Below are positions 36,612 to 47,219 of a stretch of 64,000 nt of DNA, in pieces; position 1 is the first letter of the stretch; each line of letters begins with the position of its first letter. The stretch is from positions 2,976,001 through 3,040,000 of the forward strand of contig JAMXSV010000003.1 in assembly GCA_027559495.1 (NCBI GenBank), in the 5' to 3' direction. The position numbers were made by a program, and so were the translations under genes. The DNA is from Aurifilum marmelostoma. Lineage: Eukaryota > Ascomycota > Sordariomycetes > Diaporthales > Cryphonectriaceae. Under the pieces are notes generated by a model. The model saw only the letters and a program-made list of their open reading frames with translations, was not told the origin of the DNA and searched no databases.

Positions 36612-38697
36612 CTGGTCTGGTGGTGCAGCAGCTGACGAGGGAACAAGGAAAGGCTTCTTCCGCAAACCATATTCACATCCGAGAATGGCACCTCACCCCG
36701 CTGGAGCTCCGCCTCGTGGAACCATACTCTAGATTCCTGCTGCTCACTGGCCTGCCACCAGTGTTCCCAGATCACGGACCTCCACGCATTTCTACAGGCT
36801 GGCCAGACGACAAGCCCCCGTCTTGCCCTCCTCCTTGTCCTTGACCCCTTCTTCCCCTCCCTCGGCTTCAACACCACATTCGTCCCCTATATCCAGCTGG
36901 ACCATGCAGGCAAGCATTGTATTTTTTTATTTTTTATTTTTTTGGAAACCCCTCCCCCTCCTCCTTTCAAAATGCCGAAGACATTGCCAGATTGCTAACG
37001 TAGGTCCGTCGTAACGTGGCAAAGGAGGGAGAGGAGGGGAAGGACGTCCCTCACAGCAGGCCATATTGGCCAATCGGGCAGCTGGGGCAGCGATCCTTTC
37101 TGTTAAGCGACGTGTTGGGACAGAGATCCTAGTTGATTTTCGCCGGGCGGAGCTGTGGTTCTGTCCCGACCCGGAAAACCCACGAGGGAGGGGGGGAAAG
37201 CATCTCTATGCTGTCTCTCTGCTCCTCCTCTCTGTGTGGTCCCATTACTCGCGTGTTCTGCCCTCCCGCACTTTTGGCTGATCGACGATGTCCCGCGCAT
37301 TAATTTCCTCCAGCCTTGGCGGGCAGCAAACAAGGCACACTATGGGAGACCTCAAAGGCCCGATGGCGCTTATGGCGCGAATTCAGGCGCGGTGCGGTAA
37401 TGATCCCAGGCTGACATAGATTTCGAGACCCTGGGAAAATGCCGATCTAGCTTGCCGCGTGCCGCGTTGAAACCCAGGTACGGAGCAGTCTAGACTCTGG
37501 GGTGGGAGCCAGAGCTCTGGGCCCGCATTCCACCCTCTCTCCCTCTTCTCACTTTCTCGCCTTCTCCCGATGCCCCCCCCCCTCTTCTGTCTCTCTTGTC
37601 GGAGGGCGCCCCACGATGGTCATCACCTCATCATCGTGCAGGAAGAAATACCGCAACTTGACTAGTGTCCAGAGGTAGCCACAGTGTATAAACCCTTGAC
37701 GACCTGGGCTCTGGCTCTCGCTTGCGCCAGCAGATGACGACGTGGAATCTGGAAGGAGGGCCCCGATGCCGCGTCCTCTCCACGTACACAACAAAGATGC
37801 CTATTTCCCTTGACAGTACGGAGCCCGTAGGACCTGACGTATAGAGTCATAAGCGCCGGTGTTATAGGGCCCACGACAAGCCTCTTGTCCCTCCGCCCTC
37901 CGGGGAGCGAACGGCGGTCGGCGGTGGTGTGCCTGGCGCCTTGATCAATATTCCTCATTGTGGTGCGCGTCGTCGTCGGGGTCAGAAGAGGAGGGTGTGG
38001 GGGTAGGGGGTGTGGTGTGAGAACGAACTGGGACCTTAAAGGTAAAGAAGGAGAGAAGAGGGGGGGGGGGGGGAGCGCACCAGCAGGCCACTGCAAGCAC
38101 TGCAACCCTGGGGGCCCTCGCTTAGCCGGCGCAACTCGAAACGCATGAACCGTGATCGCGGGACACATACCCGAAGGAGGATTACAGCCCGAAAGCTAGG
38201 GCACCAGAGGGGCCAGCCGATTGCCGAGTGAGCCTGATCCGCTAAGGAGGTGGTGTGGCACCGTGGCACCGCTGGAAGGGTCCGGTAGAGCAATGCGTGT
38301 CAGTCCTAAAATAGTCCCGTGGCAGCTTTTCTTAGCACTGCTGCTGCCGCCGCCGTCCCCCAAAGGTTCAAGCGGCAAACCCTCTCCTTTTTACCCCGTT
38401 CCCGGCTGCACACTCCTCCCAAACAGCAGCAGTGAGGTGCACCCTGTTCGTAGGTGTGCTGCCAAGCGGGAGGAGAGGAGTAGAGCGAGGGGGTGGGAGG
38501 ATTCAATATCAGACTCCCCCCCTTCCTCCGGGGCGAGGGGGGGACTGGTGTGAGAAGACCGAGATGGTGAGAGAAGAGAGAAGCTGCTGGGGGGCATAGG
38601 CTCTCGGAGGGGGGAAGGGATCAGCCGCTACACGGATACGTACCATGCTATGCCGATCTGAATAGCAATGGGATTTGGTTCTGTTGTCGCCGCCTCC

Positions 38698-38721
38698 GCT
38701 GCTGCTGCTGCTGCTGCTGCT
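38698..38721 (+). repeat. (GCT)8 microsatellite
   Basis: Eight GCT units in the gene-poor region; no coding frame around them is supported. Confidence 0.9.
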
Positions 38722-41315
38722 ATAGGAATACCGCCGCTGATCCACAGCAAGCTTGCAATAAAGAAGAGCGAGAGAGGGAGAGTTAACCCATACGTCCTTT
38801 TGGGATCGGCGGCGGCTCAGGCCCACGGCCATAGCCCAAGAGATACGTACCACTACCATGGTATTCTGCGTGTGGTGGACCCGACATATCCACCGTCTCG
38901 GCAAGCACACGAGTCGTGGAAAGCCGTTGCAAGGAGATGTTATGGTAATCTGTGCAGGTCTGGAGGTCCCTGTAAACTCAATTTGCTGATGAGGGTAATG
39001 TTGAGGGCTGATCTGTGTTTTTTGGTTGGCTTTTTTTTCCCTCCTCTTTCTCTCTTTAGTAAATGACGCTGGCGAGTCGCCGGCTAGCCACCCATTCCGG
39101 TAGCCTCCCGATCACGAAATCGCGGAGGCGACCTGCTGGCGCTGTACCATGTATGCCCTTAGGAAGGTATAAAGAGCGAAAGAACAAGGAAAAAAAAAGG
39201 GGGGGGGGGGGAAGCAAGGGCTCATCTCTTGCGCGGGCCTCCGCACACTGTACAGGAAAATCATTTTTCTTGTTTATTGTGAATTTTTCTTTTGTACCTC
39301 GGCTTGACGCAAGAAATGAAGCTCCAAAACCGGCGAAGCGAACTCCTTCGGGATGTCTCAGCTGTGGCTCCCACGTTGTCACGTAGCATCTGCTCGGACC
39401 AGGCTACCCAGCCAGCACAGACAGAACAGGCTGGAGAGGAGATTGACGCAATCTTTTTCCTCTCTGTACCTTCCTGGCTCTTTGTGTGAAAGAAGAACTG
39501 GAGGGAGGAGCAGAGATGAGACCGGATCACCGATGTTTAGCCGTGACGACAGGTATCTGGTCACTGCAGAAAGGAAGGAACCAAAAAAGGAGCTGATCTG
39601 TTCACCTGGCGGCGGCCCCTTGAACCTTCTCAAGTCACGTCACCGTCACAGGGTTTGACCATGCCGTTCCCCCCTCGCCGAGTTTGCGCACGGCCAGACC
39701 GCCACCAGCAGCAGGCTACATGCTTCCATCATACTTGAGCAGCAAGTAACTACCTACTATAAGCGTGTGCCTGACGCGTGCTCCCGTCGTCTCATATGCG
39801 TGGCATTGTGGAGTCCAATCCTTCGTCCTTGCTAGCGGGGACCTGAAGCTATTCACATGCCATAGTAGAGAGGAGGATCTCCGTCTTGCGTCCTAGGCCG
39901 TGTCGATATCAGCTGTGCACATGCTCATTATTGTGATTGTGCATAGTATGCCAACAATAACAATGATGAATGAGTGCTTCTGGATAGCAGCTTTGTGTCT
40001 TCATTCTGCTAGAGTAGATGTGCACTGAATCCAGCCTACCATGCTTGTCTTAGATTCTCCTCCCCCTCCTTATAATTACCCACACACACACACACACACA
40101 CACATTCACGACTACCTCGAAGACAATTCCCGAAGGCTTGCACCTGGCTGGCTCAGAGCCCATTCTTCCGGCCAGCAAAAGAGTCAAAAGAATGGTAGCC
40201 ACATTGTTGTTCATGACCAGCTTTTCTCCTGGAACCCCCAGACAGATCCTCCTTGGACTTGAGACTGCTGATGTTGATGCACAAGGGGGGGCACTTTTTT
40301 TTTTTGTCCTAGCTATTTCATTGACAGCCTCTCTCTCTCTCTCTCTCTCTCCCCCCCCCCAAATCTCATGTTCGGAATTTCGAGCTTTCATCCGAGCTTC
40401 AAGGGTCCCTTTCATGCTGTGTGACCTCTGGTGCCCAGCTCTGTCATCTGAAGATTGGATGAAGTCAAGACTTGTCAAGCCAGCTCTAATTGTCTTTTAT
40501 CTGCGACGTCCTGTGTCACATACGCCGTTCTGAGAGTGATGCAGAGGATGTGAGTATATATGAGAATGACAAGCAAGGCTCTAGCAGAGATGATGATGGC
40601 ATCCATACCACATGATGCGCACGCTGGCCTTGACCATGTCGACGGCTTTCTTTGGCTGCAGAAACACACAATCGCTGTAGAAACCCTTCCCCCCCCCCCC
40701 ACGCGCCAAGGGACAGCTCCGTTTCACGGTCCATGCCCTCCCGAGAAACCTTGAACAAGGCGGCTGCCATCCCGTTGTGCACAGGGTCACTCTGACGGCG
40801 CAAAGGTTTGGCCTGATGTTTTGTTGCGCCGCTTGGCAAACAAATACCCACGACAAGAGATCTCCTAAGGAGCCTGGGAAGGAAAAAAATTAAGGTCTTT
40901 CTCTCTTTTTTAACCGGAAAAGGTCCCTTCTCTGCCATAACCTTGCAATGCTTGGATGGAAGGAAGGGTAGGGAGGGGGGGGGGGGAAGCGGCTGGTCTC
41001 TCGACGACGGGGGATTGGGTACACGGTTTCTTGGTACCGAGTTCGAGGGGAACCGGCATGGCCCCCCCCCCCGTTTTCCCCAGAATAACACACCACACAC
41101 CACGCACGCACACACAAAACAAAAGAAATCCCATCCAAGGTTGTCTATCTCCCCTTGCTATACTGTAGTGGCGGCTGGCATATCGCCCGATGATGGTGGT
41201 GACGATGATTGTGGTAGCTGCTGTGTTTCCCTTCTCGGCAGTCGCTGGTCCCTTTGGGGGGGGGGGATCGTGTAACTCTGCTCGCAGGAGGCCCGTACTC
41301 CACTTGTAGCTAAAA

Positions 41316-41356
41316 CTCTCTCTCTCTCTCTCTCTCAAGAAGAAGAAGAAGAAGAA
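41316..41356 (+). repeat. Adjacent (CT)n and (AAG)n arrays
   Basis: A CT dinucleotide run is followed directly by an AAG trinucleotide run, so the purine-pyrimidine asymmetry switches strand at the junction. Confidence 0.85.
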
Positions 41357-41865
41357 GGGGACAGGCCGTGCACGAAAAGGAAGCGGAAGAGAGCACTCTA
41401 TCTGCGGCTCGTTTGCTGTTTGTTCCACGCAGGGGGGGGGGGTGGGTAAAAAAGGGAAAGAGACTGTATGAGGATCAGGGTGCTGCCGTCCCCCGGTTCG
41501 GCAAGGCGAGAGCCGTGATGGCTCCCCCGGACGGACAAGACTTGTTTCATCCCGGTGTGGCCCATCATTCCCCCCCCCCCCCTTCCTTTGCTTGGGGGGG
41601 TTGCCCTCTGGACTGCCGCGGTGATGACGGACATCTGATCTGAGCCTCAAGGGCTGGGGTCTTTTTTCCTGGTCTGGTACGTACCCCGTACTTGCAGTAA
41701 GTACCAAAGAAAAAAACAAGAACAAGAGAGAGAGGGGGGGGGTGGGGGAGGGGGCTAACTTCTCCTCTGACTGCCGTCAGATGTCAAGCCCAGCTCTCTG
41801 CACCCCCATTGTGCGTTAATGCAATGCATGACACACACACATAACAAACGCTATGACCTCCTCCG

Positions 41866-41895
41866 GCGTTGTTGTTGCTGCTGCTGCTGCTGCTG
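41866..41895 (+). repeat. (TTG/CTG)n microsatellite
   Basis: Three GTT-like units are followed by about seven CTG units in the gene-poor region. Confidence 0.85.
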
Positions 41896-42167
41896 ACGAG
41901 TATTGTGCAGTGGAATGTAACATGAGGCGGAGGTGGTACACGGTAGATAATCGTTCAGGTCTTGCCCGTACTCTCTCTTCCACCACCCGTGAAGAGGAAA
42001 GGCCACGCCAACCGGAGAGAGGACGCGGCTCGACACAACAGAAGAGAAGCAGCAGAAGAAGAAGAAGAAGAGGAGAAACACCCCTGAGCCTGTCTACGTA
42101 GGTCCGTGGTTGTGTGGAGAAAGCCGCGAAGGCGCTCCGGGCTTGGCCCCCATACGCCAGCTGACTT

Positions 42168-42310
42168 ACTACGGCGTAGTATAGTATAGCTTAGCATCAT
42201 AGTATACTATGGTAGCACAGCATAGTATTATCCCAGTGGCCGTGGTGGTCCCAGGCTAGTGAAGAAGCGCGTTGAGCGTTGGGCTAATAAATACCATAAA
42301 TACTATGGTT
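42168..42310. repeat. Cluster of short TA-rich palindromes
   Basis: Within ~140 bp there are TACTAC-GGC-GTAGTA, the perfect 14-mer CATAGTATACTATG (42198-42211), and ACCATA-AATAC-TATGGT (~42293-42309). Confidence 0.6.
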
Positions 42311-43106
42311 ATCTCTGGGTATCTTGGGGAGACCCGTCCGGTGACGACGACCAGCTGCAGATCCGGGGTATCTAGGAGCGACTCTCGACTCTGATCTTTT
42401 GTCTCCCCCCCCCCCCTCTCTTTTCTCCTGCACGTGCTCGGGGGTTCGGGAGATTAAGGGAGCCTCACTCAGGTCAGAGATAGAGTTGCAGACAGAGGGG
42501 AGGTGATTGTGGGACGAGGGGTGGGTGGATGACCGATCCGGTGCTGCATAATCTGAAGACGACACGGCTGACGACGATGGTGGTTGTTGGTGCTGCTCTG
42601 TATTTTTGTCTATTTTTTTTTTCTCTTTCCCTCGTCTCTTATTGACACACACACACACACAAACACGCACGCATGTACATCTAGCCTCTGTCTTTCTGTC
42701 GGGCGCTGGACTGGTTTCGGGCGCTCCGGGCGGACCTTGAGCGTTAGGAAACGAAGGAGAAAAGGGAAAAAAGAAGCCACACAAATGGATGGCACACGCT
42801 CCGAAGCGCCCCACAAGCTGAGCGCCTGACGCCATTCGACAACGACAGAGTGGAGGGGGAAGAGACTACAGGATAAGAGATACCTCGGTAATAATAATAA
42901 TAATACATAGCCTTGCAGCGGGTGGATAAGAGATAAAAAAAGGAAAGGAAGAGGGGGAAAAAAAGAGGACGACGACAAGGGGGAGAGAGAGAGAGACAGA
43001 GAGAGATGTGCATGCTTCGGGTATGCTCCCAGATAAAAACCCAACGCTTTAAACTTATGCATGATGATAAGTATTTCTCTTACCACTATGCTGCTGATAT
43101 TTTTTT

Positions 43107-43108
<2 letters not shown>

Positions 43109-43148
<40 letters not shown>
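43109..43148 (+). repeat. Poly(T) tract of 40 bases
   Basis: Forty T follow TTTTTTAA and end in AAAAAA. It lies 0.7 kb upstream of the adenine deaminase ATG. Poly(dA:dT) tracts exclude nucleosomes in fungal promoters, but this one is unusually long. A poly(A) tail of a minus-strand retroposed RNA is an alternative. Confidence 0.85.
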
Positions 43149-43156
<8 letters not shown>

Positions 43157-43771
43157 CCTCCTCCTCCTACAGTGATACTGCACATTAATACATGGTTGTA
43201 GTAATTATTAACAGGAACAAAGAAACCACCGGGGCGCGGGACAAGGATGGAACTACTAATACCTTGAGATCCAGCGGCGCTCGCCGCTTTCCACTGGCAC
43301 TGGTGGACTCTGCTGGTGCTGCTAGAGGCAACGAGGAATCGCGGGAGACGGAGTCACCGCTGATTAGAAGGGGGGAGAAAAAAAAAAGAGGAGAGACGGG
43401 GGAGGAAAAAAAAAAAAAAAAAAAACTTCTTCGATGGGCCAGACGAGTCTGTGTGTTCATGTTTGTGTTCAGCCACGACTGTCTGAAGGGGATCAGATAA
43501 ACCAATCTCAAGTAAGAGAAAACAATAATTAGTTGAGACTGATTTGGTGTTCCTGTTAAGACTATTTGTTTTCTCCCGAGACATATCATCTGCAGTAATT
43601 GTTGGTTGTCTTGGATTCACCAGCCTCGAGACAGCCTCACTGCCCTCATATCCAGTCAAGAATCAGAGACGAGAAAAAAAGACGACAACATTCTTCCTAG
43701 TCTCCCTCATTATCGCAGAGAGGACATTGTGGACTCACTATATACTCGTTTTTATTTCTTCATCCACACCA

Positions 43772-43780
43772 TATATAAAA
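43772..43780 (+). promoter_or_regulatory. Candidate TATA box of adenine deaminase
   Basis: TATATAAAA lies 73 nt upstream of the ATG. It is followed by an A-rich leader with little secondary-structure potential and a run of C just before the start, as in strongly expressed fungal genes. Motif match only. Confidence 0.4.
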
Positions 43781-43852
43781 ACTAAAGAAAAAACCAAAAC
43801 CAAAGAAACAAAAAACAAAAGAAGACAAAAAACACCCCCCCCCAACCTCAGA

Positions 43853-44924
43853 ATGTGCAACCACGCGATGCACGGCTTCCTGGCCGCCCTCCCAAAGTGC
43901 GAGCACCACATGCACCTCGAGGGCTCCCTCAGCCCCGAGCTCCTCTTCCAGCTGTCGGAGAGGAACAAGATCCCCCTGCCCAGCGACGAGGACCCGGCCT
44001 TCGCGTCGGCGGCGGCCCTCTACGACCGCTACGCCCGGTTCAGCTCCCTCGACGACTTCCTGCACTACTACTACATCGGCTTCACCGTGCTCCTCCACCA
44101 GTCCGACTTTGAGGACCTCGCCTACGCCTACTTCGCCAGGGCCGCCGCCCAGGGCGTCCGCCACGCCGAGGTCTTCTTCGACCCGCAGGTGCACCTGGCC
44201 CGCGGCATCCCCTACGCCACCATCGTCGGCGGCTTCACCTCTGCCCGCCGCCGCGCGCAGGCCGACCTGGGCCTCACCAGCCTGCTCGTGCCCTGCCTGC
44301 TGCGCCACCTGCCCGTGCCCGACTCGCTGGCCTGCCTCGCCACCATGCGCGGCGCCGGCCACTTTGCCGACGGCACCCTCGCCGGCATGGGCCTGTGCTC
44401 CACCGAGCGCGACATGCCCCCCCTCGCTGTGGCGCGACGTCTACGCCCTGGCCGCCGCCGACGGGGTCCGCCTGACCGCCCACGCCGGCGAGGAGGGCCC
44501 CGCCGCCTACGTCGCCGAGGCCCTCGACGAGCTCAAGGTCACGCGCATCGACCACGGCGTCAACGCCCGCCACGACCCGGACGTCATGGCCAGGCTGGCC
44601 CGCGACGGGGTCATGCTGACCGTGTGCCCCCTGTCCAACGTCGTCCTGCGCGGCGTGACCAGGGTCGCCGAGGTGCCCATCCGCGTCTTCCTCGAGAACG
44701 GGGTGCGCTTCAGCATCAACAGCGACGACCCGGCTTACTTTGGCGGGTACATCCTCGAGAACTACTGCGCCGTGCAGGAGGCGTTCGGGCTGAGCGTGGA
44801 CGAGTGGCGGACCGTGGCCAGGAACGCCGTCGAGGGGAGCTGGTGTGACGAGGCCAGGAAGGAGGTGATCCTGGGCGAGATCGAGAAGGTCGTGGGCGAG
44901 TGGAGGGACAAGGTCACGGCGTAG
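43853..44924 (+). CDS. aah1: Adenine deaminase (Aah1 type), single-base frame break
   Basis: The uninterrupted reading would be 356 aa, the normal family size. Codons 1 to ~188 are in one frame: LPKCEHHMHLEGSLSPELL carries the HxH zinc ligands (His19, His21), with SSLDDFLHYYYIGFTVLL and EVFFDPQVH following. From the C7 run at 44417-44423 onward the conserved sequence continues one base later: LWRDVYALAAADGVRLTAHA with the third zinc His, GEEG with the catalytic Glu, TRIDHGVNA, VCPLSNVVLR, and FSINSDDPAYFGGY with the Asp pair. The YYYIGF and PAYFGGY motifs favour adenine over adenosine deaminase. The reaction is adenine to hypoxanthine in purine salvage. With six Cs the gene would be intact. 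No GT..AG intron fits. The open frame upstream of 43853 lacks family similarity. Confidence 0.88.
44417..44423. other. C7 homopolymer at the frame break of adenine deaminase
   Basis: Before the run the frame reads GLCSTERDMPP. After the run the conserved frame resumes as SLWRDVYALA only if one C is removed. All active-site motifs downstream are preserved, so the lesion is either very recent or a base-call insertion. Confidence 0.6.
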
Positions 44925-45341
44925 ATGAGAGCATGATCAGGTACGAGACAGAGAAGGTGCGCAATCACCTGCACGAATCTTTCAAGTTATACGTTCTTCT
45001 GGTTCTTGCTTCTACGGGCAGTCTTACTCCCTCGCTCATCAGCTCCGTGAGATAAAAGGAAAGGGGGAAGCAAAAAGAAGGACAATATTAAGATGAAAGT
45101 AGAAAAGAAGAAACAAGAGCAAACGGAAAGAAGCAGCTATATGATGGACAGTATGTCCACATGTTGAACGCCCAAACCATGCGTGCTTGATATGCAAGAG
45201 ACGGAGGAAAATAAAAGGAGAAAGAGAAAAAAAAAAAAAGGAAATATAACGCCGACAGACCATGCCAATTGAGATATAGACAAGGACAAATGAAAAATAC
45301 GCACATACACACACACAAACAACATGATACCTTCCTTTCGC
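44925..45341. other. Intergenic between convergent adenine deaminase and Mch1-like genes
   Basis: A purine-rich plus strand (AAAGGAAAGG, an A12-13 run near 45226) fits the 3' regions of two converging genes. No gene is seen. Confidence 0.6.
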
Positions 45342-47219
45342 TCAGATCACAATACCCCTCTTGGTCCACCCATTCTTCCCCTTCCACGCCCACAGCACAA
45401 GCAGGCACGCAAACCAGACGCTGCCTGCCATGGCCCAGTACGCAGCAGAATAGCACTGCGTCCCGTAGCAAAACAGATCGCTATCCCCAGGGGGGTTGTT
45501 GTTGTTGTTGTTGTCGCCGCCGACAGGAGGGCTGGGGCTCTTCTCGGCCCCGGCCTGGTACACGGCAGAGTAGATGGAGCCCCAGAGAGCATTGCCCACC
45601 GCAGGAAACGTCGCCACGATGCCCCAGTTGGTGCCAAAGTTCTCGACCCCCCAGATGATGGTGACGATGATGGGCGCGAGGGAGAAGAGCGCCCCGTAGC
45701 CCGCGCCCACAGCTGCCGACACGATCCAGAAGCGCTCCCCGTGGTTCTGGATCGCGCCCGAGGCCAGCACCGCCATGCCCAGCGACAGCAGCAGGGAGAA
45801 GAAGATGAGGAACGTGACGCGGGAGACCGAGAACTTCATGCGCTGGAGCATGGTGGGCGGGGGACCCCCAGAGGAAGGGCACTGGAAGTGCTGCGTGGCC
45901 GGGCTGGGCGCCAGCAGGTCTGTGAGCGCACCGACGAGCAGCCGCACGGCGGTGCTGGTCGCGCAGATGATGGAGACGTGGGTGGCAGCCGTGGTGGCAG
46001 GGCCCACATGCGCGTGCGCCTCGGCGGGAGGATACAGCGTCTTGATGACGGTCCCCATGTTGTTGACAAAGGCCTCGGCAGGACCGATAGCCAGGAAGAA
46101 GCCAGCAGCAAAGAACCACATTGTGTGATCCCCGAGGAAGCGTCGTGTCTCTGCGTTCAGCACCAGGTTCTTCTTGAACCTCGCATTGTCACCATCATCA
46201 AAGTCCCCGGATGGGTCCAGGAGCCCGCCGTGTTCCCCATGATGGTCGTCTTCGTCATCTTCGATGGGCACGGGCTCGATGTGCTCGAGCGTCCCGTAGC
46301 CGCCGGCAGGGCGCGAGGGCGTAAACAGCGAGCTGCCGTCCAGGAGACCGCTCCGCTCGAGCTCCTCGACCGCCTCGTCGATGAGCTCCTGCTCGTCGAT
46401 GACCCTCATGGTGAAGGTCCCGATGAGGCCCACGGTAAAGAGCAGGACGGCCAGGAAGAGGAAGAACAGGAAGCAGTCGACGTCGCCCCTGGACCCGTCC
46501 GGCAGCCTCTCGTACAGCAGCCTGCTCCCGACCTGGCTCTGCCACAGCCCGCTGAGCCCGATGGCCGTGATGGGCATGGCCAGCGCCAGACCTCGATACC
46601 TGCCCTTGCCAAAGTTCTTGGCGCACGTGGCCACGGAGCCTATGTATAGAGCGCAGGATCCCATGCCGATCAGCACAAAGGCGAAGATCATGGCTGCATA
46701 CGAGATCCTGTCCGGGCCGGACCCGGCTGCCACCTCAGCACCATGCCTGTACAGTCCAGCTGCGAGCCCGTAGCCGACCCCAAAGAGCACAGCCGAGAGC
46801 CCCGAGAGCGGTGCCGGGCCGTATCGGTCGCACACGTACCCGAACAGCGGCACAGGCAGGTACAGCGCAAAGCTGGCCACGATGGCGACCCCGTTGACCT
46901 GGTACTGCGAGTAGTGCAGGCGCTCCTGGAACAGGTGGCCGTACAGCGAGAAGGCCGTGATGGAGCCTGCACACAGCGCGGCCGCGATGGCAGTGACGAA
47001 GGAGACGTTGCGCGTCGTCACGAGCTTGGCATGTCGTCTTCGGCGGTGGGAGGGCGTGGGAGAGTCGGAGCGGTAGGACGACGAGGCCGGGCTGCTGTGG
47101 ACGGACGAGGCATCGTCGGTCGAGGAGGGTGCGAGCTGGAGGATCGGGGTGACCTCGTCGGCTGCCTGCTTGTTGCTGCCGCGGTCGTCACGGCCGCTCA
47201 GGGTTGCGGCACCAGCCAT
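45342..47219 (-). CDS. mch1: Mch1-like major facilitator transporter
   Basis: An intronless frame of 625 aa runs from ATG 47219; the 36 residues upstream begin from a weaker in-frame Met and precede a poor N-terminus. The N-terminus is Ser-rich and cytosolic (SSYRSDSPTPSHRRRRHA). About 12 membrane spans follow: NVSFVTAIAAALCAGSITAF, YGHLFQERLHYSQYQVN, LFGYVCDRYGP, a loop ending RVIDEQELIDEAVEEL, then RFLGDHTMWFFAAGFFLAIG and PAEAFVNNMGTVIKTLY. The AFVNNMGT region and long central loop match the Mch1 branch of nodulin-like/monocarboxylate-related facilitators. Yeast Mch1 is vacuolar and does not move the usual monocarboxylates, so the substrate is unknown. A poly-Asn run lies near the C-terminus (GGDNNNNNNPPGD). 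A 441-aa plus-strand frame over the same bases is a shadow. Confidence 0.9.
   Translation of the reverse strand: MAGAATLSGRDDRGSNKQAADEVTPILQLAPSSTDDASSVHSSPASSSYRSDSPTPSHRRRRHAKLVTTRNVSFVTAIAAALCAGSITAFSLYGHLFQERLHYSQYQVNGVAIVASFALYLPVPLFGYVCDRYGPAPLSGLSAVLFGVGYGLAAGLYRHGAEVAAGSGPDRISYAAMIFAFVLIGMGSCALYIGSVATCAKNFGKGRYRGLALAMPITAIGLSGLWQSQVGSRLLYERLPDGSRGDVDCFLFFLFLAVLLFTVGLIGTFTMRVIDEQELIDEAVEELERSGLLDGSSLFTPSRPAGGYGTLEHIEPVPIEDDEDDHHGEHGGLLDPSGDFDDGDNARFKKNLVLNAETRRFLGDHTMWFFAAGFFLAIGPAEAFVNNMGTVIKTLYPPAEAHAHVGPATTAATHVSIICATSTAVRLLVGALTDLLAPSPATQHFQCPSSGGPPPTMLQRMKFSVSRVTFLIFFSLLLSLGMAVLASGAIQNHGERFWIVSAAVGAGYGALFSLAPIIVTIIWGVENFGTNWGIVATFPAVGNALWGSIYSAVYQAGAEKSPSPPVGGDNNNNNNPPGDSDLFCYGTQCYSAAYWAMAGSVWFACLLVLWAWKGKNGWTKRGIVI

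Larger units (their letters stand above)
28595..43852. other. 15.3-kb divergent gene-poor region
   Basis: The Zn2Cys6 gene and adenine deaminase point away from this region. I found no frame with a recognisable domain on either strand. The sequence is dominated by homopolymers (for example A17-18 near 29321, about 16 G at 32503-32518, T18-19 near 35729, 14 G near 38060, 40 T at 43109-43148), dinucleotide and trinucleotide arrays, and small palindromes. Pyrimidine-rich strands near each end fit promoter and leader regions. It could contain long 5' leaders or non-coding RNAs; transcription cannot be judged here. Confidence 0.5.

Noticed and set aside
43544..43852. 103-residue upstream extension of adenine deaminase
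   Set aside because: AT-rich leader-like codons, Lys/Thr-rich low complexity, a TATA box inside it, and no family counterpart; the ATG at 43853 gives the normal N-terminus.
45324..46649. 441-aa plus-strand frame
   Set aside because: Antisense shadow of the Mch1-like transporter; composition of charged repeats without a domain.
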